Shown: positions 29,087 through 39,607, counted from the first letter of the stretch. The stretch: DNA of 64,000 nt from Bombella sp. ESL0385 (GCF_009725755.1 NZ_WNIJ01000002.1:124001-188000); one strand, 5' to 3'. A program made the numbers and translations. The notes: a model not told the origin generated them from the sequence alone.

Positions 29087-31528
29087 TTAATAATCCATCG
29101 TCAAACGGCCCAAGAAGGTCCGCCCCGGTGCTGGGGTCGCATAACCTGCAAAGAGACTATTATAATTCAGACGATTGGCGAGGTTATAGCCGTTAAGAGA
29201 GGCAACCCAATGCCGCCCAAAACGATGAGAAATAACGGAGTCAAAGTCCAAATTGGCAGGGACCTTGCTCGTGTTATCGTTATTCAAATACACGCCTTGA
29301 CGCCATGTTAGCCCCCCACCGATGGTAAAGTTCCACGGTTTACCGGGGAAGGCCTCATAAGCAGACCACAAGGTCGCCTGATTATGCGGCACATATTGGA
29401 TTTGATTATGCATCTTCCCCCCACCATTAGGCGATGTCTTGGGGTCATATAATGCGTAAGTTGCAGTGATGTTCCATCCCGGTAGGATCATCCCCCCAAC
29501 AGAGAGTTCCATCCCTTGGTTACGCTGCTGTGCCCCTGTATTAATGGTGGAGTTAGAGACGGGATCAGTCGTCAGCGCGTTATCCTTATCCAACCGGAAG
29601 AGCGAGATGGTAGCCCCTAAGCGGTCATGCAATAGGCTGAACTTACTGCCTACCTCATACAAACGTGCTTTTTGCGGCCGCGTATCCACGCCCCCCTGTC
29701 TCCCCGGCCGTACGGGCACAGCCCCACTTGTTACATACATCCCCGTTGGGGTTGTAGAACTCGCATAGGTGAAGTAAATCGTCTGCCATTTTGTAGGCGT
29801 TAAAATCAGGCTAGCCGTTGGGTTAAAGGTATTCTTTGTCTGCGGGAAGCTACGGTCAGGATTATTAGGCAAGTTCTCAAGGCCATAGACCCTATAATTG
29901 CTCTGCCAACGGTCCCAACGGAAGCCACCTTTAATAGACGCCCATTTGGTAAACCAAATCTGGTCATACAAGAAGATACCCGTATCAAACCCATAGCCAC
30001 GGCTGCTCGGCTTCTTCCCAATCCCGGCAATATCCGGCATAGAGTTCGCCCGTGCCGACACACGGCGCACCATCGCATCAGGCACATTATCAGGGTTAGG
30101 GTTAAGCATATTCGCTGTAGGTGTAGGGTTTTTAATAGATACACCCTCATAAGTATCCTGATGCCGGGAATCATGGACATATTCCATATCAACACCCGTC
30201 ACGACCTGATGCCGTAAGAAGCCTGTCTTAAAATCAGCCTGCAAAGACGCTACATCCTGGAAGGACCAGCTATTTTGCTTATAAGGCAGCGGCACACTCC
30301 CATTTGTATTACGAAGAATGCTCCCAGCCCCGTAATTACCACTATTGAGCGCATTCACACATTGCGCCCCACAAGCAAGCTTAGAGGCCTCAAAATTACG
30401 ACTATATTCACCAAAACGCGTATCATTATGGAAGGTTAGATGGTCGTTAAAGATATGCTTCAGCCGCAATGTCTCCATCGTATCATCAGTATGGTTATGG
30501 TCTTGGCGTTTGCCGTACCAATTCTCCCGCGGGACGCCATATTCTGAGATAGGCCGCCCATAGGCTGAGCCACGCGCCTTGACAACGGGCATCCCATAAT
30601 CAGGTACGCTATTATCCGTCTCGTGTGTGACTTGCAGGACAACGGTTGTCTTTGTCCCCAGCCCAAACGCGATAGAAGGCGCAATCCCCCAGCGGTGGTC
30701 CCACACATGGTCCCGCCCGACAACATTATTGGAGGCCCCCAGCCCTTCTATACGGAAGGCCGTTGTATCATTAATACGCTGGTTAATATCCACCGTACCG
30801 CGGAAATAATCGGCAGACCCGCCGCTAAAATCGACATTATAATGATTATTAACCGTCGGGGTCTTTGTAACGACATTGATGGCCCCGCCGGTCGTCCCAT
30901 TCCCAAAGACCTGAGAGGATGGCCCCTTAATGACATTCACGGAATCATAATTGAAGCTATCGCGTGAATAGACACCAAAATCCCGCAAGCCATCTTCATA
31001 AATATCATTCTGCGCAGGGAAGCCACGGATGAGGAATTGGTCGCCATTCAACCCACCAGCCCCCTCCCCAACGGAAGCCGTAATGCCGGGGACATTGCGC
31101 AAGGCTTCATCCAATGATTTCGCATTTTGCTGCTTAATCAGCTCCCGCGGAACAACATCAATCGTCTGCGCCGTATGCATCACATCCTGCGGCAAGCGTC
31201 CCATATCATTGCTTGCATGCATGGTATTAAAAGGATGCCCAATCACATGGATGCGCTCTACACCCTTCGCTTGGACTCCCTCTTGCTGCGGGGTGGTTTG
31301 CGCTGAAGCCAGCTGCGTTGCGCTCCCCTGCGTCGCAGATGACGGCGCATGTTGTTGAGTGACAGCCTTATGCTCAGCCTTTGCAGCGACATGATGTTTA
31401 TCACCTGGTTTCGCACTATCCTGATGCTGGCTTGCAGCCACATCAGCAGCATAAGCTCCCCCTGCAACACTCCCTAATGTCAGAGCGGCAGATGCTGGCC
31501 TAAGGCACCGGTGAATAAAACGGCTCAT
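29087..31528 (-). CDS. TonB-dependent siderophore receptor 1 (Fiu/PiuA-like)
   Basis: Outer-membrane receptor for ferric siderophores, 813 residues. The signal peptide starts MSRFIHRCLRPASAALTLGS and ends near AYA; the open frame extends 34 codons further upstream without support. A His/Ala/Gln-rich linker of about 70 residues precedes the plug domain, with SLDEALRNVPGITASVGEG, GDQFLIRGFPAQ and VIKGPSSQVFGNGTTGGAIN. The 22-strand barrel ends RTFLGRLTMDY with the usual terminal aromatic. It is a close paralogue of the next receptor. Neighbouring piuC suggests a catecholate-type substrate (inference). A Fur-box match lies about 60 nt upstream. Confidence 0.94.
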   Translation of the reverse strand: MSRFIHRCLRPASAALTLGSVAGGAYAADVAASQHQDSAKPGDKHHVAAKAEHKAVTQQHAPSSATQGSATQLASAQTTPQQEGVQAKGVERIHVIGHPFNTMHASNDMGRLPQDVMHTAQTIDVVPRELIKQQNAKSLDEALRNVPGITASVGEGAGGLNGDQFLIRGFPAQNDIYEDGLRDFGVYSRDSFNYDSVNVIKGPSSQVFGNGTTGGAINVVTKTPTVNNHYNVDFSGGSADYFRGTVDINQRINDTTAFRIEGLGASNNVVGRDHVWDHRWGIAPSIAFGLGTKTTVVLQVTHETDNSVPDYGMPVVKARGSAYGRPISEYGVPRENWYGKRQDHNHTDDTMETLRLKHIFNDHLTFHNDTRFGEYSRNFEASKLACGAQCVNALNSGNYGAGSILRNTNGSVPLPYKQNSWSFQDVASLQADFKTGFLRHQVVTGVDMEYVHDSRHQDTYEGVSIKNPTPTANMLNPNPDNVPDAMVRRVSARANSMPDIAGIGKKPSSRGYGFDTGIFLYDQIWFTKWASIKGGFRWDRWQSNYRVYGLENLPNNPDRSFPQTKNTFNPTASLILTPTKWQTIYFTYASSTTPTGMYVTSGAVPVRPGRQGGVDTRPQKARLYEVGSKFSLLHDRLGATISLFRLDKDNALTTDPVSNSTINTGAQQRNQGMELSVGGMILPGWNITATYALYDPKTSPNGGGKMHNQIQYVPHNQATLWSAYEAFPGKPWNFTIGGGLTWRQGVYLNNDNTSKVPANLDFDSVISHRFGRHWVASLNGYNLANRLNYNSLFAGYATPAPGRTFLGRLTMDY

Positions 31529-31589
31529 AAAAGATGCTCCACAGCAAGAATGATACAGCCCTTCGAAAGAGGATGATTTTTCTCCTACA

Positions 31590-31604
31590 TGATAATTATT
31601 CTCA
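31590..31604. promoter_or_regulatory. Fur box upstream of siderophore receptor 1
   Basis: TGATAATTATTCTCA matches the 7-1-7 Fur consensus TGATAATNATTATCA at all but one position. It lies 62 nt upstream of the receptor ATG, where a repressor would block transcription when iron is plentiful. Confidence 0.75.
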
Positions 31605-31786
31605 ATTTCAAACATTAAAAAAGATGACAAACTATTTAAAGTTGCGATTGTGTCTTAATTGCCACAACACAAAAAGCGCAGTATTCTCCTATCATTCAGC
31701 CAAGGCCCCATCATAAAAGCCGCTTTAAGTGCGTGCCTCTCCCCTCATAAATGTTACAGAACAGTGAGATAACAAACGCGCATTCA

Positions 31787-31834
31787 CAAAAAACCGCGCC
31801 CCTTGCCCTTCTCTGAAAGGCAAGCAAGCGCGGT
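31787..31834 (-). terminator. Intrinsic terminator of siderophore receptor 2
   Basis: ACCGCGC (31793-31799) pairs with GCGCGGT (31828-31834), with TTGCC/GGCAA pairing inside. On the minus strand the stem runs straight into TTTTTT. It lies 28 nt past the receptor 2 stop, in the 333-nt gap between the two receptors; the rest of that gap holds the Fur box and no gene. Confidence 0.85.
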
Positions 31835-31861
31835 TCACACCCTGATATTTTGAGTGGTGAT

Positions 31862-34252
31862 TTAATAATCCATGCTCAACCGCCCCAAGAAGGCACGGCC
31901 CGGTGCTGGGGTAACGCGGTTTGTAAAGAGGGAATTATAATTCAAACGGTTGGAGAGGTTATACGCATTAAGCGATACGCCCCAATGCCGATTGATACGA
32001 TGGGATATGTAAGAATCGAACTCCACATTAGCCGGGACTTTCGCCGTATTTGCGAGGTCCAGATACACGCCTTCTCGCCATGTAACGCCTCCGCCAATCG
32101 TAAAGTTCCACAACTTACCGGGGAAGGCTTCATACGCGGTCCATAAGGTCGCCTGATTATGCGGCACATATTGGATATTCCGCCCGTGATTCGCGCCAGA
32201 CATCACGCGAGGGTCATATAGAGCATACGTCCCGGTAATGTTCCAACCCGGCAGAATCATCCCCCCAAGGGAGAGCTCCAAGCCTTGGTTACGCTCCTTC
32301 ACCCCTGTGGCCAAAACCTGCCCCGCAATCGGGTCGGTTGTCAGAGCGTTGCTCTTATCCAGCCGGAAAAGCGAAATTGTCGCCCCTAAACGGTCATGCA
32401 AGAAGCTCATCTTCGAGCCGACCTCATAGAGCTTTGCCCGCTCTGGCTGAGTAGCAACCTGCCCATTAAGGGGGCGAATAGGGATTGCGCCATTGGTCAC
32501 ATACATGCCCATCGGCGTGGTAGAGCTCGCATAAGTGAAGTAAAAGGTCTGCCAGCTATTGGGAGTAATGAGCAAACTGGCTGTCGGGTTAAAGACGCCT
32601 TTTGTATCGTGATAATTTAGCGCAGCAGAGGGAGCCTTCCCTTGCGGGCCCCGTGCAGCAGCACTTTCCTGCCCATCAGCCCCCCATGTTTTATACGCTG
32701 TTTGCCAACGGTCCCACCGGAATCCCCCTTTGATGGACACCCATTTTGCAAACCAGATTTGATCGTACAAGAATAAGCCCGTATCAAACCCATAACCATG
32801 GGAATCAGGCCGCCCTAGGCTATAATTCGTATTCTTCCAACAATTCCCAGAATCAGCGCGGCACGTCCCATAGCCATAATTATCACGCTGAGGATGATAT
32901 GTATTCTGCCACGGAATTGCCCGATTAGCCCCTACAGCATCATACGCATATTGCCGCCGGGAATCCTGCACATATTCAAAATCCGCCCCCGTTACGAGCT
33001 GATGGCGCAAGAAGCCTGTCTTAAAATCAGCCTGTAGGGAGGCCACATCTTGGAAAGACCAGCTCTTTTGCTTATACGGCATTGGCCCGCCATTAAGGCC
33101 AATCCCCGCCGCAGGGTCCACCTTCTTATAACCCGGATTATAAATCTGCAATTCCGAGCATGACGCATTAGCACATTGTGGTGAAGATGCCGCAAAGTCA
33201 CGGCTATATTCACCAAAGCGTAAATCATTATGGAAGGTAAGATGCTTATTAAAGACGTGCTTTAAACGCAGCGTCTCCATTGTATCGTCACTATTATCAT
33301 GGTCTTGCGATTTACCATAAATATTACTACGCCGTACCCCAAAGGACGAGCTCTCCGTTATGGGATGGCCATTCACAACGGGTACACCATAATCGGGAAC
33401 ATTACGCGATGTTTGGTGCATCACCTGCAACACAACAGTTGTCTTGGTTCCCAAACCAAAAGCTATAGATGGCGCAACACCCCAACGATGGGAATATACA
33501 TAATCGCGCCCTACAACATCGTTGGAGTTAGCCATACCTTCCACACGGAAGGCTGATGTATCATTGATGCGTTTATTAACATCCACAACACCACGATAAA
33601 AATTAGCCGACCCACCGCTAAAGTCAGCACCGTAATGGTCATGTAATGTCGGGGTCTTTGTAACAATATTAATCGCCCCGCCCGTTGTCCCATTACCGAA
33701 TACTTCAGATGATGGGCCTTTAATGACATTCACCGAATCTTGGAAGAAGCTATCGCGGGTATAAACACCAAAATCCCGCAAGCCATCCTCATAAATATCA
33801 TTTTGCGCAGGGAACCCACGGATGAGGAATTGATCCCCACTCATCCCACCAGCCCCCTCCCCAACAGAGGCTGTAATACCGGGCACATTCTTCAGGGCTT
33901 CATCAAGAGATTTGACATTCTGCTGCTTAATCAACTCCCGCGGGACAACATCAATTGTCTGAGCGGTATGCATCACATCTTGCGGCATACGCCCCATATC
34001 ATTGCTTGCATGCAATGTATTAAATGGGTGCCCCACTACATGGATGCGCTCCACACCCTTAGCTTGAACACCAACATCCGCCGCTGTTTGGTCACCATCC
34101 GAGTCGGCCTCTGTCGCCTGTATGTTAGGCTTAGCCCCTATATGCGCAGCATCGGCAGCGGCCGTTGTGTTTGCATACGCTCCCCCCGCAACGCTCCCTA
34201 AGGTCAAGGCTGCTGAAAAAGGCCTAAGGCCGCTGCGGATAAATCGACTCAT
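31862..34252 (-). CDS. TonB-dependent siderophore receptor 2 (Fiu/PiuA-like)
   Basis: A second outer-membrane siderophore receptor, 796 residues, clearly a tandem paralogue of the one downstream. They share the signal peptide, plug (GDQFLIRGFPAQNDIYEDGL, VIKGPSSEVFGNGTTGGAIN) and barrel end (RAFLGRLSMDY). The linker after the signal is shorter and the extracellular loops differ most: for example the region with ASCSELQIYNPGYK and the cysteine-containing CRADSGNCWKN loop. That pattern suggests divergence in ligand range after duplication (inference). It has its own Fur box and terminator, so it is a separate transcription unit. Confidence 0.94.
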   Translation of the reverse strand: MSRFIRSGLRPFSAALTLGSVAGGAYANTTAAADAAHIGAKPNIQATEADSDGDQTAADVGVQAKGVERIHVVGHPFNTLHASNDMGRMPQDVMHTAQTIDVVPRELIKQQNVKSLDEALKNVPGITASVGEGAGGMSGDQFLIRGFPAQNDIYEDGLRDFGVYTRDSFFQDSVNVIKGPSSEVFGNGTTGGAINIVTKTPTLHDHYGADFSGGSANFYRGVVDVNKRINDTSAFRVEGMANSNDVVGRDYVYSHRWGVAPSIAFGLGTKTTVVLQVMHQTSRNVPDYGVPVVNGHPITESSSFGVRRSNIYGKSQDHDNSDDTMETLRLKHVFNKHLTFHNDLRFGEYSRDFAASSPQCANASCSELQIYNPGYKKVDPAAGIGLNGGPMPYKQKSWSFQDVASLQADFKTGFLRHQLVTGADFEYVQDSRRQYAYDAVGANRAIPWQNTYHPQRDNYGYGTCRADSGNCWKNTNYSLGRPDSHGYGFDTGLFLYDQIWFAKWVSIKGGFRWDRWQTAYKTWGADGQESAAARGPQGKAPSAALNYHDTKGVFNPTASLLITPNSWQTFYFTYASSTTPMGMYVTNGAIPIRPLNGQVATQPERAKLYEVGSKMSFLHDRLGATISLFRLDKSNALTTDPIAGQVLATGVKERNQGLELSLGGMILPGWNITGTYALYDPRVMSGANHGRNIQYVPHNQATLWTAYEAFPGKLWNFTIGGGVTWREGVYLDLANTAKVPANVEFDSYISHRINRHWGVSLNAYNLSNRLNYNSLFTNRVTPAPGRAFLGRLSMDY

Positions 34253-34292
34253 TTACATCACCATGCAAGGAATAATCTCGTTCTTCTCTAAA

Positions 34293-34307
34293 TGATAATC
34301 ATTTTCA
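34293..34307. promoter_or_regulatory. Fur box upstream of siderophore receptor 2
   Basis: TGATAATCATTTTCA matches the 7-1-7 consensus at all but one position and lies 41 nt upstream of the ATG. The surrounding 34253-34495 gap is AT-rich and contains no gene. Confidence 0.75.
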
Positions 34308-34436
34308 TTTAATAATAAAACTTAATTTAATTTCTCCCCAATACGCCTCTCCCTTTGAGAAGGACGTAAAAATAATCATGTTTTTCAAGGAGATAAACCA
34401 AACCCCTCCATATTAATAAAAATAACGCTTTTTTAG

Positions 34437-34474
34437 GAAAACCATTCTTTCTTACAAGAAGAACTTAAAGAATG
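34437..34474 (-). terminator. Probable terminator of the leuS-lptE-holA operon
   Basis: On the minus strand CATTCTTT ... AAAGAATG forms an 8-bp stem (34443-34450 with 34467-34474), followed by GTTTTCC. It lies 22 nt past the holA stop. Confidence 0.55.
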
Positions 34475-34495
34475 AGGATGCTACTTACATCTTCT

Positions 34496-35500
34496 TTATA
34501 AAAAAGAACGCGGATAACACAGCTTTACCACATGACGACGGCATAATAACTCATCAGGTGCGCCACTTTGTTTGCATGCAAGCTCCAAAGCTTGCGTAGC
34601 GCGTGCGGCCTGTTGCAAAGCGGGGAAGGACCAGCGTTGTAGCCCAGCGAGAAACTCATCTTTACGGCGGAAGAAAACAGGCGGTTTTAAAGCCGCCATC
34701 GCCTCTTGCCGCGAGGCCCCTTGCTGAACGCGTAAGCTCACCTGTTGCATCCGCTCCAATACAGACAATGCTACACGCGCAAAAGCTACAGCACTCGTGC
34801 CATCAGCCATAGCACGCTCAAAAGCCCGGTCCGCCTTCAGCCGGTTACCCGCTAAAGCTGCGTACACAGCATCATCTAGCGAGGCTTGACCCGAATCCCC
34901 CACACAAGCCTGTACCGCCTCTATATCCAATCTCGTTCCCGGCTCACCATAGAGACGAAGCTTCTCTACCTCACTGCGTACAAGGCTGCGGTCATTACCC
35001 ACATGCTCAAGGAACCAAACCATCGCCTCTTTATCGAGCGTTATGCGCTCTTCAGCCAACATATCCGCAACCGTGCGCGATAAGGTCCGCCCTTCTTCAG
35101 GGTAACAGCCTATAGCGGCAACCTGCTCATGTTTTTCCGCAAATTGTCGCAGCCTAGAGCGTGCTGTCAGCTCCGGTCCCTCCAGCACAACCAGCGTATC
35201 ACTCTCTTGAGCTAGAGCTTCTTTAAGCGGAGGTAAAAGCTCATCCTTCACCCCACGCACCCAAACAACCCGCCGCCCTCCTGTTAAAGAAAGGGCCGAG
35301 GCTTCTTCCTCAAAACGGCCTTGTTCCTCGCTTTCTAACCGAGCAAGGCGGAAAGGGTCATCCAAATCCTCAAAAACCGTTTGCACCGCACGCTTAGCGC
35401 GCTCACGGATAAGACCATGATCCTCCCCATGGAGAAGAACAACACGCCAACGAGCTGCCTCGGTAATGGTCCGCTCGGCAGCCTGCGTGCCTATCCTCAC
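34496..35500 (-). CDS. holA: DNA polymerase III subunit delta
   Basis: The clamp-loader delta subunit that opens the sliding clamp, 334 residues. The N-terminal nucleotide-fold segment VVLLHGEDHGLIRERAK and the region SLTGGRRVVWVRG are typical, followed by LEGPELTARSRLR and the lid and collar helices. Start is GTG at 35500, overlapping the lptE stop (GTGA). The family is weakly conserved, but context lptE-holA is standard for Gram-negative bacteria. Confidence 0.93.
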   Translation of the reverse strand: MRIGTQAAERTITEAARWRVVLLHGEDHGLIRERAKRAVQTVFEDLDDPFRLARLESEEQGRFEEEASALSLTGGRRVVWVRGVKDELLPPLKEALAQESDTLVVLEGPELTARSRLRQFAEKHEQVAAIGCYPEEGRTLSRTVADMLAEERITLDKEAMVWFLEHVGNDRSLVRSEVEKLRLYGEPGTRLDIEAVQACVGDSGQASLDDAVYAALAGNRLKADRAFERAMADGTSAVAFARVALSVLERMQQVSLRVQQGASRQEAMAALKPPVFFRRKDEFLAGLQRWSFPALQQAARATQALELACKQSGAPDELLCRRHVVKLCYPRSFL

Positions 35501-36243
35501 AGGCCGTTATCCTCTTCCTCCTGTAGGTGGCGGCTATCCTCACCTGTCGAAGTGGTAATGCTATTGCTACTGCGCCCCGTCATACTCGCAGGAAAGCCAT
35601 CCACCCCCAGATTCCGCATATCTGTCCGTTGAATCCCTGGCAGACGGTCCAAATAAGGGTCACGCCCGGGACGAATGGATTTCTCCTGCCCAAGGGATTG
35701 ATGCGCCTTAAACCATACGGCTACTTGCATGGTGATCTCATGAGCGAGATTTTCGCCAATCCGTTTATAGAGCGTCTCATTATTTAAGGTTTGAGCAAAA
35801 TATTGCTCAATATACATATTATAGCCATCCATCGTCCGAGCATAACCACGTGCTAAAACGTTATCCATGTCTCCGACACGATATAAACGCCAATCCGCCC
35901 AACCAACACCGCGCGTCCGACCAGATGTGTTATCTTCATGCACATCAACTGATTCTAACGAGGCTGTCGCACTCACACGCAATACATAGCCTTCTGGCCG
36001 CTCTGGCCCATCTCCAGCCATTTCCTTTTGCAAAGCGAGGCGTATTTCCTGCCCAAAACGGCTGGGAATGTTCGCAACGAAGACATTCTTCAACTGGTCA
36101 TTAACCGCAACCTCTTTTTGGGCTGATTGCTTGCCATAAAGAGGCTGGAAGCCACATGCCCCAAGGCTCGTAATCCCTAATCCTGCGGCAAGAATAACAA
36201 GCCCCCCGCGTATAATACGCTGCATTTGGCACATATTGCTCAT
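35497..36243 (-). CDS. lptE: LPS-assembly lipoprotein LptE
   Basis: LptE plugs the LptD barrel that inserts lipopolysaccharide in the outer membrane. A signal peptide ends with the lipobox LGAC and the family motif CGFQPLYG follows at once. The ATG at 36243 has GAGGGG at good spacing and was preferred over the GTG at 36261 that overlaps the leuS stop. About 248 residues, longer than E. coli LptE because of a Pro/Ser-rich C-terminal tail. It lies between leuS and holA. Confidence 0.92.
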   Translation of the reverse strand: MSNMCQMQRIIRGGLVILAAGLGITSLGACGFQPLYGKQSAQKEVAVNDQLKNVFVANIPSRFGQEIRLALQKEMAGDGPERPEGYVLRVSATASLESVDVHEDNTSGRTRGVGWADWRLYRVGDMDNVLARGYARTMDGYNMYIEQYFAQTLNNETLYKRIGENLAHEITMQVAVWFKAHQSLGQEKSIRPGRDPYLDRLPGIQRTDMRNLGVDGFPASMTGRSSNSITTSTGEDSRHLQEEEDNGL

Positions 36244-36257
36244 CCAGCCCCTCTTAC

Positions 36258-38867
36258 TCACCCTGCTACCACGAAATTAACAATGCGGTTTGGCACATGG
36301 ATTTCCTTAACAATACGCTTGCCTGCCAAAGCCTTCGCCACATTCGGCTCATCCTTGGCTTGCGCGATAACAACCTCTTTAGCTTCATCAGGGGCGCATG
36401 TAATCGTCCCACGCAGCTTACCAAGCACTTGCACAGCAATCGTGACTTTTTTTACCGCCAATAAGCTCTCATCTGCCTCCGGCCAAGGCCGCTCCACAAC
36501 CATGGGGCCTTCTGGCTCTAAGAGAGACATTAACTCCTCTGCCAGATGCGGCATCATGGGGGAAATCAACATCACCAGCACATAAGCGGCCTCACGCCGC
36601 GCTGCGGGAAGGCCCTCCTCATGGCCAGTGGCCTCACCCAGTGCCGAGGCTAGCTCATGCAGACGCGCAACAGCCACATTCGGCGTAAAGCCTTCCAATG
36701 CTTCCGTCACTGCGACAATGGTGCGATGAGTCACATGGCGCAACTCATCCCCTGCCGTATCATGCGCGGCATGAGGATCATCCTGCGCAGCAACCGTCTG
36801 AACCAACCGATACAGACGTTGCATAAAACGTCCGGCCGCCGTCACACCGGCTGCTGTCCATTCCATATCACGCTCTGGCGGACTATCGGAAAGCACAAAC
36901 CACCGCGCTGTATCAGCCCCGTAACGCTCGATAATCTCCACAGGCGAGACCGTATTACGCTTGGATTTGGACATCTTCTCCGAGCGTCCAACCGTCACGG
37001 CTTTACCGTTATCCTTCCGCACAACTTCAGCGCCGCGCTGCTCGACCTCATCAGGATATAGCCATTGCGCCCCATCACGATAGCTCTCATGAGTGACCAT
37101 CCCTTGCGTAAACAAGCCAGCAAAAGGCTCGCTCACATCCAAATGGCCAGTCTTCTTCATCGCACGCGTGAAGAAGCGTGCATAAAGGAGATGCAAAATC
37201 GCATGCTCAATGCCGCCAATATATTGGTCCACCGCAAGCCAGCCATCAACAGCCTTACGCTCTGTCGGTGTTTTGGCCTGTGGGGCGGTAAAGCGGGCGA
37301 AATACCATGAGCTATCAACAAACGTATCGCATGTATCAGTTTCCCGCTGCGCCTCTGCCCCACATTTAGGGCAAGCAACATGCTTCCATGTTGGATGATG
37401 ATCTAGCGGATTGCCCGGTACGTCAAAACTGACATCCTCCGGCAAGGTCACCGGCAATTCTGCCTCTGGCACGGGGACCGCACCACAAGACGGACAATAG
37501 ATGATAGGGATGGGGCAGCCCCAATAACGCTGGCGAGAAATACCCCAATCGCGCAAACGCCAATTAGTTACACCCTGCCCAACGCCAAGCTCCTCCACCC
37601 GCGCAATAGCTGCACGAATCGCCTCTTTGGTCGTCTTACCGCTCAAAAAGCCGGAATTATAAAGCGTGGCCTCACCTGTGACGGCCTTCTTCCCGACTTT
37701 AAACGTCGCTTCTTCCTCACCTGTAGGCAGCAGAACGGAAGGGACATCCAACCCATATTTACGCGCAAAATCGAGGTCTCTTTGGTCCCCACAGGGGCAC
37801 CCGAACACAGCACCCGTGCCATATTCTGTCAGCACGAAGTTAGCGATCCAGACCGGGGCGGTTTGCTCTGGGTTCAACGGGTTCACCACACGCAGGCCCG
37901 TATCAAAGCCGCGTTTTTCCATCGTGCTTAACGCTTCTTCGGACGTGCCAACTCTCTGGCACTCCTCAATAAAGCTCTGCGCCTCAGCATTGCCCGCCGC
38001 AATCTTACGCGCCAAGGGATGATCCGCTGCAATACCAATGAAGCTTAGCCCAAAGAGCGTATCAGGACGGGTGGTGAAAACCTCAATGGAATCGCCATCC
38101 ACATCATAGCCTTGCGGAGGATTATGCAGGCTGAAGCGAATCCGCGCCCCTTCAGAACGGCCAATCCAACGCTCCTGCATGGTGCGGACACGCTCTGGCC
38201 ATTTATCAAGTGTTTTCAGCCCCTCCAAAAGGGGTTCAGCAAAATCGGTAATTTTGAGGAACCATTGGGAGAGCGTCTTTTTCTCCACCAACGCGCCAGA
38301 CCGCCAACCGCGCCCATCCACAACTTGTTCATTTGCCAAAACAGTTTGGTCCACTGGGTCCCAATTCACTGACGAATCGCGCCGTTCTACCAAACCCGCT
38401 GCCAACATATCGAGAAAGAGCTTTTGCTGCTGGCCGTAATAATCCGGCAAGCATGTAGCGATCTCTCGCTTCCAATCCAGCGAGAAGCCTAGCCGTTGCA
38501 ACGTGCCGCGCATGGTGACGATATTTTGCAATGTCCATGTACCCGGATGCACCCCACGCTCCCGCGCGGCATTCTCCGCTGGGAGGCCAAACGCATCCCA
38601 CCCCATAGGGTGCAACACAGCATAACCCCGCGCGCGTTTATAACGTGCTACGACATCACCTAGCGTATAATTACGCACATGCCCTACATGGAGCTGCCCA
38701 GAAGGATACGGGAACATCTCCAGCACATAATATTTAGGCTTATCGGCTGGCGGTACATCCGGCACATGGAAGGTCCCCGCTTCAGCCCAACGGGCTTGCC
38801 AATGCGGCTCCCGCGCATGGAAGTCAAAACCGGACTCGGCTGCGCTATTCACTGTTTTATCGCTCAT
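36258..38867 (-). CDS. leuS: Leucyl-tRNA synthetase
   Basis: Class I synthetase charging tRNA-Leu, 869 residues. The HIGH-type motif is [12 protein letters not shown] and the KMSKS-type motif is [12 protein letters not shown] zinc-type knot (CPSCGAVP and CPKCGAE) and the CP1 editing insertion (TTRPDTLFG) are present, as is the C-terminal anticodon domain. It is in the conserved alphaproteobacterial order DUF3576-leuS-lptE-holA. Confidence 0.98.
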   Translation of the reverse strand: MSDKTVNSAAESGFDFHAREPHWQARWAEAGTFHVPDVPPADKPKYYVLEMFPYPSGQLHVGHVRNYTLGDVVARYKRARGYAVLHPMGWDAFGLPAENAARERGVHPGTWTLQNIVTMRGTLQRLGFSLDWKREIATCLPDYYGQQQKLFLDMLAAGLVERRDSSVNWDPVDQTVLANEQVVDGRGWRSGALVEKKTLSQWFLKITDFAEPLLEGLKTLDKWPERVRTMQERWIGRSEGARIRFSLHNPPQGYDVDGDSIEVFTTRPDTLFGLSFIGIAADHPLARKIAAGNAEAQSFIEECQRVGTSEEALSTMEKRGFDTGLRVVNPLNPEQTAPVWIANFVLTEYGTGAVFGCPCGDQRDLDFARKYGLDVPSVLLPTGEEEATFKVGKKAVTGEATLYNSGFLSGKTTKEAIRAAIARVEELGVGQGVTNWRLRDWGISRQRYWGCPIPIIYCPSCGAVPVPEAELPVTLPEDVSFDVPGNPLDHHPTWKHVACPKCGAEAQRETDTCDTFVDSSWYFARFTAPQAKTPTERKAVDGWLAVDQYIGGIEHAILHLLYARFFTRAMKKTGHLDVSEPFAGLFTQGMVTHESYRDGAQWLYPDEVEQRGAEVVRKDNGKAVTVGRSEKMSKSKRNTVSPVEIIERYGADTARWFVLSDSPPERDMEWTAAGVTAAGRFMQRLYRLVQTVAAQDDPHAAHDTAGDELRHVTHRTIVAVTEALEGFTPNVAVARLHELASALGEATGHEEGLPAARREAAYVLVMLISPMMPHLAEELMSLLEPEGPMVVERPWPEADESLLAVKKVTIAVQVLGKLRGTITCAPDEAKEVVIAQAKDEPNVAKALAGKRIVKEIHVPNRIVNFVVAG

Positions 38868-38876
38868 GAGTCTCTC

Positions 38877-39371
38877 TTACTTCCCGCCACCATTTTCAGC
38901 GCGCAACTGACGGGCACGCTCTAAAATACGCGCCGTAATGTCTGAAGCTGTGTTCGGTGCAGCGGGGGCATCCTGCCATTCCCCTCCATTAAGGCGCGTC
39001 TGGCGGAAGACACTCAGACGAAGTGCATCGGAACGTAACCGGCGGTCCAAAATATAAGCTGCGATTTTAAAACGCTCATCCTGCGCCCCTGCCGGCTGAT
39101 ACCAATCCGTAAGGATAACACCCCCCTGCGCATCAGCAGAGGCCATCGGCATGAAGGAAAGCGTATCAATCGCCCCACGCCAGAGATAAGCATTTACCCC
39201 ACCGCGAAGCTGGTCATCACCCCCTTGTGCACCACGATCCACCCCTAACAGGTGATTACGCGGCACAGCTAAAGAGGATGGGTTACGCTTATCACCGCCG
39301 CACCCTGCCAGACCGCCAACAGCCAATAACGCTACAAGAGGCAGCACGGTATAACGCGGCATATTGTACAT
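38877..39371 (-). CDS. DUF3576-family lipoprotein
   Basis: A predicted outer-membrane lipoprotein of unknown function. A signal peptide ends in LAGC with Cys24. The conserved block GVNAYLWRGAIDTLSFMP and GGVILTDWYQP identifies the DUF3576 family, which precedes leuS in many Alphaproteobacteria. The open frame reaches 39497 but the upstream residues have no signal-peptide logic; the ATG at 39371 gives a normal one. 164 residues. Only 9 nt from leuS, so the same operon. Confidence 0.9.
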   Translation of the reverse strand: MYNMPRYTVLPLVALLAVGGLAGCGGDKRNPSSLAVPRNHLLGVDRGAQGGDDQLRGGVNAYLWRGAIDTLSFMPMASADAQGGVILTDWYQPAGAQDERFKIAAYILDRRLRSDALRLSVFRQTRLNGGEWQDAPAAPNTASDITARILERARQLRAENGGGK

Positions 39372-39568
39372 AGAGACAAAAGAGCGAAAGGCTGAGCGCG
39401 ATGATGAAAAGAACATGAGCAAACCTGAAAAGGCCATGCCAAGGCCGGTCTCAAATTGAAGCCCCCACCATGGCAAAGACAGGAGCATAACGATCATAAA
39501 TGATCAAAACGTCCCCCTTCATATCGCGCTCACCCTCGCAGGCCAAGAGCTATGCTGCATAGACAGGC

Positions 39569-39597
39569 TTGCGAAAGCGCAAAAAAGCCGCTAGGCA
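39569..39597 (+). promoter_or_regulatory. Promoter of the tRNA-Arg gene
   Basis: TTGCGA (39569-39574), a 17-nt spacer and TAGGCA (39592-39597), ending 10 nt before the tRNA. A start 7 nt past the -10 would leave a 5' leader of only a few bases. The -10 is the same as at the rpoB candidate promoter. Confidence 0.6.
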
Positions 39598-39607
39598 GAG
39601 CCTGCGT

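Noticed and set aside
31529-31861. A small gene in the gap between the two siderophore receptors
   Set aside because: No open frame there has a ribosome-binding site or a recognisable product; the gap is explained by a Fur box and a terminator.
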